A stretch of DNA of 64,000 nucleotides from Bacteroidia bacterium (GTDB taxonomy: Bacteria; Bacteroidota; Bacteroidia; Flavobacteriales; Flavobacteriaceae): assembly GCA_030431055.1 (NCBI GenBank), contig JAUIJA010000006.1:1-64000 (forward strand), read 5' to 3'. Below, piece after piece: positions 46,528-57,481 of the stretch. Position 1 is the first letter of the stretch. Every line of letters starts with the position of its first letter. The notes beneath the pieces were generated by a model that was given only the letters and a program-made list of their open reading frames with translations, searched no databases and had not been told where the DNA came from. The position numbers were made by a program, and so were the translations under genes.

Positions 46528-47052
46528 ATGTATCAAAAATATAAAAATGTAGAACTAGTAAAACCAGGTGGTCTTGAATTAAAAGATCGTTTGGTGAGCG
46601 TTAACCGTGTTACTAAAGTTACTAAAGGTGGTAGAGCATTTGGTTTTTCTGCTATCGTTGTAGTAGGAGACGAGAATGGTGTTGTAGGTCACGGATTAGG
46701 AAAATCAAAAGATGTTTCTGAAGCAATTTCAAAAGCTGTTGAAGATGCTAAGAAAAATTTAGTAAGAGTTCCTTTGAATGGTGTTACTGTACCTCATGAA
46801 CAAAAAGGAAAATTTGGTGGAGCAAGAGTGTTTTTAATGCCAGCTTCTCATGGTACTGGAGTTATTGCCGGTGGTGCTGTACGTGCGGTATTAGAATCTG
46901 TAGGTGTGCATGATGTATTATCTAAATCTCAAGGTTCATCAAATCCTCATAACGTTGTTAAAGCAACTTTTGATGCTTTATTACAAATGAGAAGTGCTGC
47001 TACTGTTGCAAAACAAAGAGGAGTAACTCTTGATAAAGTATTTAAAGGATAA
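46528..47052 (+). CDS. rpsE: Ribosomal protein S5
   Basis: 174 residues; [25 protein letters not shown] and [24 protein letters not shown]. Fidelity protein at the mRNA entry. Confidence 0.97.
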   Translation: MYQKYKNVELVKPGGLELKDRLVSVNRVTKVTKGGRAFGFSAIVVVGDENGVVGHGLGKSKDVSEAISKAVEDAKKNLVRVPLNGVTVPHEQKGKFGGARVFLMPASHGTGVIAGGAVRAVLESVGVHDVLSKSQGSSNPHNVVKATFDALLQMRSAATVAKQRGVTLDKVFKG

Positions 47053-47064
47053 AAATTCAAGGAA

Positions 47065-47247
47065 ATGGCAAAAATTGTAGTAAAACAAGTAAGAAGTAGA
47101 ATTAACTGTCCTGAAACTCAAAAAAGAACATTAGATTCTTTAGGGTTAAGAAAATTAGGGCAAGTTGTTGAGCATGACGCAAGTCCTGCTATCCTTGGAA
47201 TGGTAAATAAAGTTAAACACTTAGTTTCTGTTGAAGAAACTAAATAA
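47065..47247 (+). CDS. rpmD: Ribosomal protein L30
   Basis: 60 residues; KIVVKQVRSRINCPETQKRTLDSLGLRKLGQVVEH. 50S protein. Gaps to neighbours are 12 and 11 nt. Confidence 0.96.
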   Translation: MAKIVVKQVRSRINCPETQKRTLDSLGLRKLGQVVEHDASPAILGMVNKVKHLVSVEETK

Positions 47248-47258
47248 TAAATTTCGTT

Positions 47259-47711
47259 ATGAATTTAAGTAACTTAAAACCAGCTGAAGGTTCAGTTCAC
47301 AACCAAAATAAAAGAGTAGGTAGAGGTCAAGGTTCTGGTAAAGGTGGTACTTCAACAAGAGGTCACAAAGGAGCTAAATCTCGTTCAGGTTACTCTAGAA
47401 AAATTGGTTTTGAAGGAGGTCAAATGCCACTTCAAAGACGTGTGCCTAAGTTTGGGTTCAAAAATATCAACAGAATTGAATATCAAGGTGTAAACTTAGA
47501 TACAATTCAAACATTAGTAGATAATGGTGTAATTACTGACAAATTAGATTTTGATGCGTTAGTAGCAAATCGTTTAGCTACAAAAAATAGCTTGGTAAAG
47601 ATTTTAGGAAGAGGTGAGCTAAAAGCTAAACTTAAAGTAAGTGCTCACAAATTTACAGCATCTGCAAAAGCGGCTATCGAAGCAGCTGGAGGTGAAGCTG
47701 TAACTTTATAA
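47259..47711 (+). CDS. rplO: Ribosomal protein L15
   Basis: 150 residues; the glycine-rich N-terminus KRVGRGQGSGKGGTSTRGHKG and FEGGQMPLQRRVPKFGFKN are typical. Immediately upstream of secY. Confidence 0.97.
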   Translation: MNLSNLKPAEGSVHNQNKRVGRGQGSGKGGTSTRGHKGAKSRSGYSRKIGFEGGQMPLQRRVPKFGFKNINRIEYQGVNLDTIQTLVDNGVITDKLDFDALVANRLATKNSLVKILGRGELKAKLKVSAHKFTASAKAAIEAAGGEAVTL

Positions 47712-47724
47712 TCTAATTAGTAAC

Positions 47725-49071
47725 ATGAAGAAATTTATAGATTCTTTTATCAATGTTTGGAAAATCGAAGAGTTAAAAAATCGTATTTTATTAACTCTAG
47801 GATTGTTATTAGTGTATCGTTTTGGTGCGCAAGTAACTCTTCCTGGTATTGATGCTACTAAATTAGGAAATCTATCAAATCAAACAGAAGAAGGAATTGG
47901 TTGGTTAATCAATGTATTTACAGGAGGTGCGTTTTCGCAAGCTTCTGTATTTGCTTTAGGTATCATGCCTTATATTTCTGCTTCCATCGTAGTTCAGTTA
48001 ATGGGGATTGCTATTCCTTACTTACAGAAATTACAAAAAGATGGGGAAAGCGGACGTAGAAAAATTAACCAAATTACAAGATGGTTAACTATTGCTATTA
48101 CCTTGGTGCAAGGTCCAGGTTATATTTATAACTTGTACAGAACGTTACCAGGTGATGCCTTTTTATTAGGGTTTAGCTCGTTCTCTTTCTTGTTTTCATC
48201 TGTTTTAATCTTAGTTACAGGTACAATTTTTGCAATGTGGTTAGGTGAAAAGATTACTGATAAAGGTATCGGTAATGGTATTTCGCTTTTAATTATGGTT
48301 GGAATTATTGCTCGTTTACCACAATCGTTTATGCAAGAAATTGCTTCAAGAACTTCTCAAGAAGTTTCAGGTGGAGTAATGATGATTGTAATCGAAATCA
48401 TTTTATGGTTGTTGGTTATTATCGCTTGCGTGTTGTTGGTAATGGCAGTAAGAAGAATTCCAGTGCAATATGCAAGAAGAACTGTAGCAGGAGATTTTGA
48501 AAAAGATATGATGGGCAATAGACAGTTTATTCCTTTGAAGTTAAATGCTTCTGGGGTTATGCCAATTATCTTTGCTCAAGCAATCATGTTTATACCAGCA
48601 GCATTGTCTGGAATTTCAAATTCAGAATCTGCACAGTCAATCGTGGCTATGTTTAATGATCCATTCGGATTGGTTTACAATATAGTATTTGGTTTGTTAA
48701 TTGTAATTTTTACGTATTTTTACACGGCGATTACAGTTCCAACCAATAAAATGGCTGATGATTTAAAAAGAAGTGGTGGATTTATACCAGGTATTAAGCC
48801 AGGTGTAGAAACAAGTGATTATTTAGATAAAATCATGTCTTTAATTACTTTTCCAGGTTCGTTATTCTTAGCATTAATTGCAGTTTTACCTGCAATTGTG
48901 GTAAGTTTATTAAATGTTCAAGGTGCTTGGGGTTATTTCTACGGAGGTACTTCTTTATTGATTATGGTAGGAGTTGCAATCGATACTATTCAACAAATCA
49001 ATTCATACTTGTTAAACAGACATTATGATGGTTTGATGAAAAGTGGTAAAAATAGAAAAGCAGTAGCTTAA
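47725..49071 (+). CDS. secY: SecY, protein translocase channel
   Basis: 448-residue channel with ten membrane segments. [14 protein letters not shown], the plug-region [23 protein letters not shown], and [20 protein letters not shown] are family motifs; [19 protein letters not shown] is the conserved cytoplasmic loop. Its place between rplO and infA is standard. Confidence 0.97.
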   Translation: MKKFIDSFINVWKIEELKNRILLTLGLLLVYRFGAQVTLPGIDATKLGNLSNQTEEGIGWLINVFTGGAFSQASVFALGIMPYISASIVVQLMGIAIPYLQKLQKDGESGRRKINQITRWLTIAITLVQGPGYIYNLYRTLPGDAFLLGFSSFSFLFSSVLILVTGTIFAMWLGEKITDKGIGNGISLLIMVGIIARLPQSFMQEIASRTSQEVSGGVMMIVIEIILWLLVIIACVLLVMAVRRIPVQYARRTVAGDFEKDMMGNRQFIPLKLNASGVMPIIFAQAIMFIPAALSGISNSESAQSIVAMFNDPFGLVYNIVFGLLIVIFTYFYTAITVPTNKMADDLKRSGGFIPGIKPGVETSDYLDKIMSLITFPGSLFLALIAVLPAIVVSLLNVQGAWGYFYGGTSLLIMVGVAIDTIQQINSYLLNRHYDGLMKSGKNRKAVA

Positions 49072-49078
49072 TATATTT

Positions 49079-49294
49079 ATGGCAAAACAAGCAGCAATAG
49101 AACAAGACGGAACAATTGTAGAAGCATTATCTAATGCAATGTTCCGAGTGGAATTAGAAAACGGTCATGTTGTGATCGCTCATATTTCAGGTAAAATGCG
49201 TATGCATTACATTAAGTTGTTGCCTGGAGATAAGGTTAAACTTGAAATGAGCCCTTATGATTTGACTAAAGCAAGAATTACATACAGATACTAA
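49079..49294 (+). CDS. infA: Translation initiation factor IF-1
   Basis: 71-residue OB-fold protein: [28 protein letters not shown], and [24 protein letters not shown]. It blocks the A site during initiation. 7 nt after secY. Confidence 0.97.
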   Translation: MAKQAAIEQDGTIVEALSNAMFRVELENGHVVIAHISGKMRMHYIKLLPGDKVKLEMSPYDLTKARITYRY

Positions 49295-49305
49295 AGCTTA
49301 TAAAA

Positions 49306-49422
49306 ATGAAAGTAAGAGCATCAGTAAAAAAGAGAAGTGCCGAGTGCATCGTTGTGCGTAGAAAAGGCAGAGTTTACGTGATTAATAAAAAGAATCCTAG
49401 ATTTAAACAAAGACAAGGATAA
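49306..49422 (+). CDS. rpmJ: Ribosomal protein L36, zinc-free form
   Basis: 38 codons, ATG at 49306, encoding [20 protein letters not shown] and ending NPRFKQRQG. The usual four zinc ligands (Cys11, Cys14, Cys27, His33) are reduced to Cys14 alone, so this is a zinc-independent type like the S14 here. It lies 11 nt after infA and 3 nt before rpsM. Confidence 0.95.
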   Translation: MKVRASVKKRSAECIVVRRKGRVYVINKKNPRFKQRQG

Positions 49423-49425
49423 GTT

Positions 49426-49800
49426 ATGGCAAGAATCGCAGGGGTAGATGTACCTAAACAAAAAAGAGGAGTAATTGCTCTAACATACATTTTCGGTATT
49501 GGTAGAAGCAGAGCTAAAGAAATTTTAGCTAAGGCTCAAGTTAGTGAAGATAAAAAAGTTCAAGATTGGAATGATGATGAAATTAGCGCTATTCGTGACG
49601 CTGTTTCTTATTACAAGATTGAAGGAGAATTGCGTTCTGAAGTTCAGTTGAACATTAAGCGTTTAATGGATATTGGATGTCAAAGAGGAATTCGTCATAG
49701 AGCTGGTCTTCCATTAAGAGGACAAAGAACTAAGAATAACTCTAGAACTAGAAAAGGTAAAAGAAAAACTGTTGCTAACAAGAAAAAAGCAACTAAATAA
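49426..49800 (+). CDS. rpsM: Ribosomal protein S13
   Basis: 124 residues; [33 protein letters not shown] and [29 protein letters not shown]. Contacts the 50S subunit and P-site tRNA. Confidence 0.97.
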   Translation: MARIAGVDVPKQKRGVIALTYIFGIGRSRAKEILAKAQVSEDKKVQDWNDDEISAIRDAVSYYKIEGELRSEVQLNIKRLMDIGCQRGIRHRAGLPLRGQRTKNNSRTRKGKRKTVANKKKATK

Positions 49801-49812
49801 TAAGTAAGTAAT

Positions 49813-50196
49813 ATGGCTAAGACAGCAGCAAAAAAACGTAAAGTTATAGTTGAATCTATAGGAGAAGCTCATATTAATGCTACTTTTAACAACATCATTA
49901 TTTCTTTAACAAACAAGAAAGGTGAAGTTATTTCTTGGTCTTCAGCAGGAAAAATGGGCTTTAGAGGTTCTAAAAAGAATACTCCATACGCAGCTCAGTT
50001 AGCAGCAGAAGATTGTACTAAAGTAGCTCTTGAAGCTGGACTTAAAAAAGTAAAAGTTTACGTTAAAGGTCCTGGAAACGGTAGAGAATCTGCAATCCGT
50101 TCTATCCATAATGGAGGAATTGAAGTTTCAGAAATTATCGACGTTACGCCAATGCCTCATAACGGATGTCGTCCTCCTAAGAGAAGAAGAGTTTAA
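49813..50196 (+). CDS. rpsK: Ribosomal protein S11
   Basis: 127 residues; [46 protein letters not shown] is condensed here to the pattern seen, and it ends [18 protein letters not shown], the conserved E-site segment. The 92 nt after it carry the rpsD leader candidate. Confidence 0.97.
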   Translation: MAKTAAKKRKVIVESIGEAHINATFNNIIISLTNKKGEVISWSSAGKMGFRGSKKNTPYAAQLAAEDCTKVALEAGLKKVKVYVKGPGNGRESAIRSIHNGGIEVSEIIDVTPMPHNGCRPPKRRRV

Positions 50197-50215
50197 TTTA
50201 TAATTAAGTATAACC

Positions 50216-50274
50216 AAGGTAGAATTCTAGTTATCGAAGGATTTATTTTGACCTGAATTCATAACTACTACCTT
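50216..50274 (+). promoter_or_regulatory. Structured leader before rpsD (S4 autoregulation candidate)
   Basis: Outer stem AAGGTAG (50216-50222)/CTACCTT (50268-50274), inner stem TAGTTAT (50228-50234)/ATAACTA (50261-50267), and a short AGG/CCT pair inside (50238-50240/50252-50254). The bulge AATTC (50223-50227) can instead pair with GAATT (50255-50259), giving a pseudoknot-like or alternating arrangement. All pairs are Watson-Crick. It ends 14 nt before the rpsD ATG. In E. coli S4 represses its operon through a pseudoknot leader. Confidence 0.7.
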
Positions 50275-50288
50275 ATAATTTTTTTAAA

Positions 50289-50894
50289 ATGGCAAGATAT
50301 ACTGGTCCAAAAACTAAAATCGCTCGTAAATTTGGCGAAGCAATTTTCGGAGACGATAAAGCTTTCGAAAGAAGAAATTATCCTCCAGGTCAACATGGTT
50401 TGGCTAAAAGAAGAGGTAAAAAATCTGAATATGCAATCCAGTTAATGGAAAAGCAAAAAGCGAAATATACTTATGGTATTTTAGAGCGTCAATTCAGAAA
50501 CTTATACGAAAAAGCATCTGCAGCATCAGGTGTAACAGGTGAAATCTTATTACAATTATGTGAAGCTCGTTTAGATAACGTAGTATTCCGTATGGGAATT
50601 GCTCCTTCTCGTAGAGCAGCTCGTCAAATTGTTTCTCACCGTCATATTACAGTAAACGGAGAATTAGTGAACATTCCTTCTTATCACTTAAAACCAGGTG
50701 ATAAAGTAGCTGTTCGTGAAAAATCTAAATCGTTAGAAGCGATTGATCGTTCGTTATCAAACTCTTCTCAAGTTTACGAATGGATTACTTGGAATAATGA
50801 TACAATGGAAGGTACTTTTGTTTCTGTTCCGCAAAGAATCCAAATCCCTGAAAATATTAAAGAGCAACTAATCGTTGAGTTGTATAACAAATAA
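50289..50894 (+). CDS. rpsD: Ribosomal protein S4
   Basis: 201 residues; [42 protein letters not shown] and the S4 RNA-binding fold [31 protein letters not shown]. Assembly initiator of the 30S body; in other bacteria it also regulates its own operon. Confidence 0.97.
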   Translation: MARYTGPKTKIARKFGEAIFGDDKAFERRNYPPGQHGLAKRRGKKSEYAIQLMEKQKAKYTYGILERQFRNLYEKASAASGVTGEILLQLCEARLDNVVFRMGIAPSRRAARQIVSHRHITVNGELVNIPSYHLKPGDKVAVREKSKSLEAIDRSLSNSSQVYEWITWNNDTMEGTFVSVPQRIQIPENIKEQLIVELYNK

Positions 50895-50914
50895 TAATTG
50901 ACTTTAGTCGAAAT

Positions 50915-51907
50915 ATGGCATTATTTAATTTTCAAAAGCCCGATAAAGTTATCATGATCGATTCTACCGATTTTGAAGGCAAATTCGAATTTAGACCTTT
51001 AGAACCGGGATATGGATTGACTGTTGGTAATGCATTAAGAAGAGTTTTACTTTCTTCATTAGAAGGATTTGCTATTACATCTGTTAGAATGGAAGGCGTA
51101 GATCACGAGTTTTCAACTATCACAGGTGTTGTAGAAGATGTTACAGAAATTATCTTAAACTTAAAACAAGTGCGTTTTAAGCGTCAAATAGAAGATATCG
51201 ATAATGAATCTGTTTCTATTTCACTTTCTGGTAAAGATCAAATTACAGCTGGAGATTTCCAAAAATTCATTTCTGGATTTCAAGTTTTAAACCCAGATTT
51301 AGTAATTTGTAACTTAGATAGTAAAACGGCAATCAACATGGAACTTACTATCGAAAAAGGTAGAGGATATGTTCCTGCTGAAGAAAACAAAAAAGCTAAC
51401 GCACCTATTGGAACAATCTTTACAGATTCAATTTACACACCAGTAAAAAATGTAAAGTATTCAATTGAAAACTATCGTGTAGAGCAAAAAACTGATTATG
51501 AAAAATTAGTTTTTGAAATCATTACTGATGGTTCAATTCACCCAAAAGATGCTTTAACTGAAGCAGCTAAAACGTTGATTCACCACTTTATGTTATTCTC
51601 AGATGAGAGAATTACTTTGGAGGCTGATGAAATTGCTCAAACTGAGTCTTACGACGAAGAATCATTACACATGCGTCAGTTGTTAAAAACTAAGCTTGTA
51701 GATATGGATCTTTCTGTTAGAGCATTAAATTGTTTAAAAGCGGCAGAGGTTGATACTCTTGGAGACTTAGTCTCTTTCAATAAAAATGACTTAATGAAAT
51801 TCCGTAACTTCGGTAAAAAATCACTAACAGAGTTAGATGAATTAGTTGCCTCAAAAGGTTTAAATTTCGGAATGGATTTAAGCAAATATAAATTAGATAA
51901 AGAATAA
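50915..51907 (+). CDS. rpoA: RNA polymerase alpha subunit
   Basis: 330 residues. N-terminal dimerisation domain with [20 protein letters not shown]; a C-terminal domain (about 250-325) with [19 protein letters not shown] and [15 protein letters not shown] for contacts with activators. Co-transcribed after rpsD, 20 nt apart. Confidence 0.98.
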   Translation: MALFNFQKPDKVIMIDSTDFEGKFEFRPLEPGYGLTVGNALRRVLLSSLEGFAITSVRMEGVDHEFSTITGVVEDVTEIILNLKQVRFKRQIEDIDNESVSISLSGKDQITAGDFQKFISGFQVLNPDLVICNLDSKTAINMELTIEKGRGYVPAEENKKANAPIGTIFTDSIYTPVKNVKYSIENYRVEQKTDYEKLVFEIITDGSIHPKDALTEAAKTLIHHFMLFSDERITLEADEIAQTESYDEESLHMRQLLKTKLVDMDLSVRALNCLKAAEVDTLGDLVSFNKNDLMKFRNFGKKSLTELDELVASKGLNFGMDLSKYKLDKE

Positions 51908-51911
51908 ATTA

Positions 51912-51953
51912 CTTCATATTTTGCTCTCCAGAGCGGATTGTAGCAAGATGAAG
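51912..51953 (+). promoter_or_regulatory. Hairpin leader before rplQ (candidate)
   Basis: CTTCA (51912-51916) pairs with TGAAG (51949-51953), and TTTTGC (51919-51924) with GCAAGA (51943-51948, one G-U), with a 2-nt bulge; a smaller GCTC/GAGC pair (51923-51926/51931-51934) competes. It fills the 62-nt gap between rpoA and rplQ. A role in L17 control is inferred from position. Confidence 0.45.
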
Positions 51954-51969
51954 GTTAAAAAGAAACGTC

Positions 51970-52455
51970 ATGAGACACGGAAAGAAATTTAATCACTTAG
52001 GTAGAAAAACAGGTCATAGAAAAGCTATGTTAGCTAATATGGCATGTTCATTAATTGAGCACAAGCGAATTAATACTACAGTTGCTAAAGCAAAAGCTTT
52101 AAAACAATTTGTAGAACCTTTAGTAACAAAATCTAAAGAAGATACTACTCACAACAGACGTATTGTTTTTTCTTACTTAAGAAATAAATATGCTGTTACA
52201 GAATTGTTTAGAGAAGTAGCTGCTAAAGTTGGTGACCGTCCAGGAGGATACACTCGTATCATCAAGTTAGGAAACCGTTTAGGAGATAACGCTGATATGG
52301 CAATGATTGAATTAGTTGACTTTAACACTATTTATAATGGTGGTAAGAAAGAAGTTAAGAAAACTACTCGTCGTAGTAGAAGTAAAAAATCAGATGCGCC
52401 TGCTACAGAAGCTCCTGCAGCTGATGCTTCAGAAAACACAGAAGCAACTGAATAA
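51970..52455 (+). CDS. rplQ: Ribosomal protein L17 with acidic-basic C-terminal tail
   Basis: 161 residues. The core [25 protein letters not shown] and [15 protein letters not shown] segment ([16 protein letters not shown]) is standard at about 120 residues. The rest is a Lys/Arg then Ala/Glu tail ([20 protein letters not shown]), an extension common in Bacteroidota. Last gene of the block, ended by a terminator. Confidence 0.97.
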   Translation: MRHGKKFNHLGRKTGHRKAMLANMACSLIEHKRINTTVAKAKALKQFVEPLVTKSKEDTTHNRRIVFSYLRNKYAVTELFREVAAKVGDRPGGYTRIIKLGNRLGDNADMAMIELVDFNTIYNGGKKEVKKTTRRSRSKKSDAPATEAPAADASENTEATE

Positions 52456-52482
52456 TCATGAAGATTTGATTTTCAATATAAC

Positions 52483-52514
52483 AAAGGATAAACGTTTTAG
52501 TTTATCCTTTTTTT
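52483..52514 (+). terminator. Terminator of the rplC-rplQ block
   Basis: AAAGGATAAAC/GTTTATCCTTT, 11 perfect pairs, loop GTTTTA, followed by T residues. Confidence 0.85.
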
Positions 52515-52546
52515 ATACCTAATTTTTAAGATTTTAAAATTTAAAT

Positions 52547-52554
52547 TAACTTTG
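52547..52554 (+). promoter_or_regulatory. Promoter -7 element of carA
   Basis: TAACTTTG followed by C, 17 nt before the carA ATG. No TTG at the right upstream spacing was seen. Confidence 0.5.
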
Positions 52555-52571
52555 CACAAACAACACAACTA

Positions 52572-53681
52572 ATGAAATACACAAATCGAAAGAAAGCCGT
52601 TTTATTGTTAAAAGACGGTACCATTTTCTACGGAAAATCTATCGGAATTGAAGGTGTTACCTTTGGAGAAGTAGCTTTTAATACAGGAACTACTGGTTAT
52701 CAAGAAATTTTTACAGATCCTTCTTACTTTGGCCAAATTATGGTAACGACCAATGCGCATATTGGAAATTACGGAGTAAACGAACAAGAAGTAGAATCAA
52801 ATGGAGTTAAAATTTCCGGATTGGTTTGTAAAAATTTCAGTTTTAATTACTCTCGTCCAGATGCTTCTGAAAGTTTGTTTGATTATTTAAAAAAGCAAAA
52901 TCTAATTGTTATTTCAGATGTAGATACTAGAGCTTTAGTAAGTTATATTAGAGATAATGGAGCTATGAATGCAGTTATCTGTACTGATGACACTCCAATA
53001 GATGAGTTAAAAGCTAAACTGAATAAAGAACCTGAAATGAATGGTTTAGAATTGGCTTCAAAAGTTTCAACCAAAGAACCTTATTTCTTTGGTAATGAAA
53101 ATGCTAAATATAAAATTTCTGCTTTGGATTTAGGAATCAAGACTAATATTCTAAGAAATTTAGCTAAGAGGGATTGTTATATAAAAGTGTTTCCTTACGA
53201 TGCTACTTATTCCGATTTAAAAAGTTTTAATCCAGATGGATATTTCTTGTCAAACGGACCTGGTGATCCAGAACCATTAAAATCGGCCCAACAAGTAGCA
53301 ACGGATATTTTAGCTGAAAACCAACCAGTTTTCGGAATATGTCTTGGACATCAAGTTTTAGCTTTAGCAAACGGAATTTCAACGTATAAGATGTTTAATG
53401 GACATAGAGGAATTAATCATCCTGTAAAAAATATGTTGACTGGAAAAGGTGAAATTACTTCTCAAAATCACGGTTTTGCAGTTTCTAAAGAAGACTTAGA
53501 TAACAATCCTGAATTCGAATTAACTCACGTTCATTTGAATGATAACACAGTAGCTGGTATGCGTATGAAAAATAAAAACTGTTTTTCTGTTCAGTATCAT
53601 CCTGAAGCTAGTCCTGGGCCACATGACTCTTCTTATTTGTTTGACCAATTTATAGAGAATATAAAATCGAGTAAAAATTAA
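52572..53681 (+). CDS. carA: Carbamoyl-phosphate synthase small subunit
   Basis: 369 residues; glutamine amidotransferase that feeds ammonia to CarB for arginine and pyrimidine synthesis. N-terminal domain LLLKDGTIFYGKSIGIEG and GEVAFNTGTTGYQEI; C-terminal class I GATase with the nucleophile in FGICLGHQ (Cys about 257) and the His-Glu pair in VQYHPEASPGP. No carB is seen in the window. It sits between rplQ and eno as a single unit with a promoter. Confidence 0.96.
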   Translation: MKYTNRKKAVLLLKDGTIFYGKSIGIEGVTFGEVAFNTGTTGYQEIFTDPSYFGQIMVTTNAHIGNYGVNEQEVESNGVKISGLVCKNFSFNYSRPDASESLFDYLKKQNLIVISDVDTRALVSYIRDNGAMNAVICTDDTPIDELKAKLNKEPEMNGLELASKVSTKEPYFFGNENAKYKISALDLGIKTNILRNLAKRDCYIKVFPYDATYSDLKSFNPDGYFLSNGPGDPEPLKSAQQVATDILAENQPVFGICLGHQVLALANGISTYKMFNGHRGINHPVKNMLTGKGEITSQNHGFAVSKEDLDNNPEFELTHVHLNDNTVAGMRMKNKNCFSVQYHPEASPGPHDSSYLFDQFIENIKSSKN

Positions 53682-53703
53682 AGCAATACATTTTAAGATT
53701 TGT

Positions 53704-53711
53704 TAAATTTG
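53704..53711 (+). promoter_or_regulatory. Promoter -7 element of eno
   Basis: TAAATTTG directly followed by GTACTACGTAC, a small GTAC/GTAC inverted repeat at the expected start of transcription. Confidence 0.5.
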
Positions 53712-53740
53712 TACTACGTACAATTTCAAAATAACAATAA

Positions 53741-55039
<1,299 letters not shown>

Positions 55040-55056
55040 CATAGTTTAAAAGTATT

Positions 55057-55089
55057 AAAAAAGCCAACAATTAAATTGTTGGCTTTTTT
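55057..55089 (+). terminator. Terminator of eno
   Basis: AAAAAGCCAACAAT/ATTGTTGGCTTTTT with a TAA loop, 18 nt after eno. Confidence 0.85.
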
Positions 55090-55189
55090 ATGTATAGTAA
55101 TTAAGCATAAAATAATATTAAAACTTTTAAAAATCCATTAATATTCATTAAATTCGCAAAGTTTCATTATAAATAAAATTATTCAATAT

Positions 55190-56473
55190 ATGTCAAAAAC
55201 AGCAACATTAGAGTTGGATGGCAATAAATATGAGTTTCCTGTAGTAGTTGGGACAGAAAATGAAGTTGCTATCGATATCGCGAAATTGCGTGGTGCTACA
55301 GGTGCCATCACAATTGATCCAGGATATAAAAATACAGGTTCATGTTCAAGTGCAATCACCTTTTTAGATGGAGAGAAAGGGATTTTACGTTACAGAGGAT
55401 ATGCTATTGAAGATTTAGCTGAAAAAGCGGATTTTTTAGAAGTAGCTTATCTTTTAATTTTTGAAGAATTACCTACAGCTTCTCAATTAGAAAAATTTGA
55501 GAATGATATTCGTAAGCATACTTTGGTTAATGAAGAGATGAAAAACATCATTGATGGTTTTCCCAAGACAGCTCACCCAATGGGCGTTTTATCTTCTTTA
55601 ACAAGTGCATTAACTGCTTTTAACCCTAAGTCTGTTGATGTTAATAACGACAAAGAATTATACGAAGCGGTTTGTAAAACTTTAGGTAAATTTTTAGTTA
55701 TTGCAACTTGGACGTATAGAAAGCGTATGGGATATCCACTAAATTACTATGATAACACGAAAGGTTACGTAGAAAATTTTATGCGTTTAATGTTTGAATT
55801 GCCAACAGGTCCTTACAAAACAGATAAAAAAGTTGTTGATGCATTAGATAAATTATTCATCTTACATGCTGATCACGAACAAAATTGTTCTACTTCAACA
55901 GTAAGAATTGTAGGTTCATCTCATGCTGGACTATTTGCTTCAATTTCTGCTGGAGTTTCTGCACTTTGGGGACCACTTCACGGTGGAGCTAATCAGGCAG
56001 TATTAGAAATGTTACAAGAAATTCATGATAATGGTGGAGATGTTGCTAAATACGTTTTAAAAGCTAAAGACAAAGAAGATTCATTTCGTTTAATGGGATT
56101 CGGCCATAGGGTTTATAAAAACTTCGATCCTCGTGCTACTATCATTAAAAAAGCAGCTAATGATGTTTTAGAAGCTCTAGGTGTAGATGATCCATTATTA
56201 GATATTGCTAGACAATTAGAAAAAGTAGCGTTAGAAGATGAATATTTCAAAGCAAGAAACTTATATCCAAACGTAGATTTCTATTCAGGAATTATCTACC
56301 GTGCTATGGGTATTCCAGTTGAAATGTTTACAGTATTATTTGCTATTGGTCGTCTTCCAGGTTGGATTGCACAATGGAAAGAAATGCGCTTAAATGGAGA
56401 GCCAATTGGTCGTCCGCGTCAAGTTTATACAGGTTATAATGCAAGAGCATTCAAATCAGTTAACGAAAGATAA
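55190..56473 (+). CDS. gltA: Citrate synthase
   Basis: 427 residues, hexameric type. Catalytic His in WGPLHGGANQAVLEML, GFGHRVYKNFDPRA with the second active His, and the Asp in YPNVDFYSGIIYRAMG. GYAIEDLAEKADFLEVAYL is typical. A weak TAAATTCG (one mismatch to the -7 consensus) lies upstream near 55150. It is followed by two tandem terminators. Confidence 0.96.
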   Translation: MSKTATLELDGNKYEFPVVVGTENEVAIDIAKLRGATGAITIDPGYKNTGSCSSAITFLDGEKGILRYRGYAIEDLAEKADFLEVAYLLIFEELPTASQLEKFENDIRKHTLVNEEMKNIIDGFPKTAHPMGVLSSLTSALTAFNPKSVDVNNDKELYEAVCKTLGKFLVIATWTYRKRMGYPLNYYDNTKGYVENFMRLMFELPTGPYKTDKKVVDALDKLFILHADHEQNCSTSTVRIVGSSHAGLFASISAGVSALWGPLHGGANQAVLEMLQEIHDNGGDVAKYVLKAKDKEDSFRLMGFGHRVYKNFDPRATIIKKAANDVLEALGVDDPLLDIARQLEKVALEDEYFKARNLYPNVDFYSGIIYRAMGIPVEMFTVLFAIGRLPGWIAQWKEMRLNGEPIGRPRQVYTGYNARAFKSVNER

Positions 56474-56483
56474 TATTGAAATT

Positions 56484-56508
56484 AAATCCCGCAATTGCGG
56501 GATTTTTT
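56484..56508 (+). terminator. Terminator of gltA
   Basis: AAATCCCGCAA/TTGCGGGATTT then Ts, 10 nt after the stop codon. Confidence 0.85.
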
Positions 56509-56514
56509 AATTAC

Positions 56515-56541
56515 AGGGCATTTTTTAAATGCCCTTTTTTT
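56515..56541 (+). terminator. Second hairpin abutting a promoter
   Basis: AGGGCAT/ATGCCCT (56515-56521/56529-56535) followed by Ts. It follows the gltA terminator and runs into the next -7 element. Confidence 0.7.
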
Positions 56542-56548
56542 ATCTTTG
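56541..56548 (+). promoter_or_regulatory. Promoter -7 element of the deiminase operon
   Basis: TATCTTTG followed by C, 17 nt before the ATG at 56566. Confidence 0.55.
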
Positions 56549-56565
56549 CTAAAATCTAAAAATTT

Positions 56566-57480
56566 ATGTTAGAATTAAACGTAAAAAATGAAACTTCAAG
56601 ATTGCGTGCTGTTGTTTTAGGAACGGCAGAAAGTAATGGCCCTACGCCAACAATCGAAGAAGCTTATGATCCAAAATCATTAGAACATATAAAAGCTGGA
56701 ACGTATCCTTTTGAAGAAGACATGGTTAAGGAAATGGAGGCTTTTAATCAAGTGTTTAAAAAATATGATGTAAAAGTTTTCCGTCCGCAAATCATCCAAG
56801 ACTATAATCAAATTTTCTCTCGTGATATTGGTTTCGTAATTGAAGATATATTTATCAAAGCGAATATTTTACCTGATAGAGAACGTGAATTAGATGCGAT
56901 TCAATATGTAATTGATCAAATTGATCCAAAAAAAGTGGTTCGTCCACCAGAAGAAGCACATATTGAAGGTGGTGATGTTATGCCATGGAATGATCATATT
57001 TTTATTGGAACATATAAAGGTTCAGATTATAAAGATTACATTACAGCTCGTACTAATATGGCTGGTGTAAATTATATTAAAGAATTGTTTCCGAATAAAA
57101 TTGTTAAAGAATTTGATTTGGTAAAATCTAAAATTGAACCAAGAGACAACGCCTTGCATTTAGATTGTTGTTTTCAGCCAGTAGGAAAAGATAAAGGAAT
57201 TATTTATAAAAGTGGTTTCCGTGAAGAAGCCGATTATATGTATTTAGTAAATCTTTTCGGAAAAGAGAATTTATTCCATATCGAGCGAGAAGAAATGTAT
57301 AATATGAATTCTAATGTTTTCTCAATTGCTCCATATGTCGTTGTTTCAGAAAAAAACTTTACAAGATTAAACAATTGGCTAAGAGAAAACGGAATTACTG
57401 TTGAAGAAATTCCGTATGCGGAAATTGCTAAACAAGAAGGACTTTTGCGTTGTTCAACTTTACCATTAATTAGAGATTAA
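56566..57480 (+). CDS. Arginine deiminase/DDAH-family guanidine hydrolase
   Basis: 304 residues of the guanidino-group modifying (pentein) superfamily. Catalytic elements visible: AHIEGGDVMPWND with the His-Glu/Asp, NALHLDCCFQPVG and the nucleophilic Cys in GLLRCSTLPL near the end. The substrate could be arginine, a methylarginine or a transamidination partner; it cannot be decided from sequence. It is 1 nt before ctlX, so both act in one pathway of arginine/citrulline turnover. Confidence 0.82.
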   Translation: MLELNVKNETSRLRAVVLGTAESNGPTPTIEEAYDPKSLEHIKAGTYPFEEDMVKEMEAFNQVFKKYDVKVFRPQIIQDYNQIFSRDIGFVIEDIFIKANILPDRERELDAIQYVIDQIDPKKVVRPPEEAHIEGGDVMPWNDHIFIGTYKGSDYKDYITARTNMAGVNYIKELFPNKIVKEFDLVKSKIEPRDNALHLDCCFQPVGKDKGIIYKSGFREEADYMYLVNLFGKENLFHIEREEMYNMNSNVFSIAPYVVVSEKNFTRLNNWLRENGITVEEIPYAEIAKQEGLLRCSTLPLIRD

Positions 57481-57481
57481 T

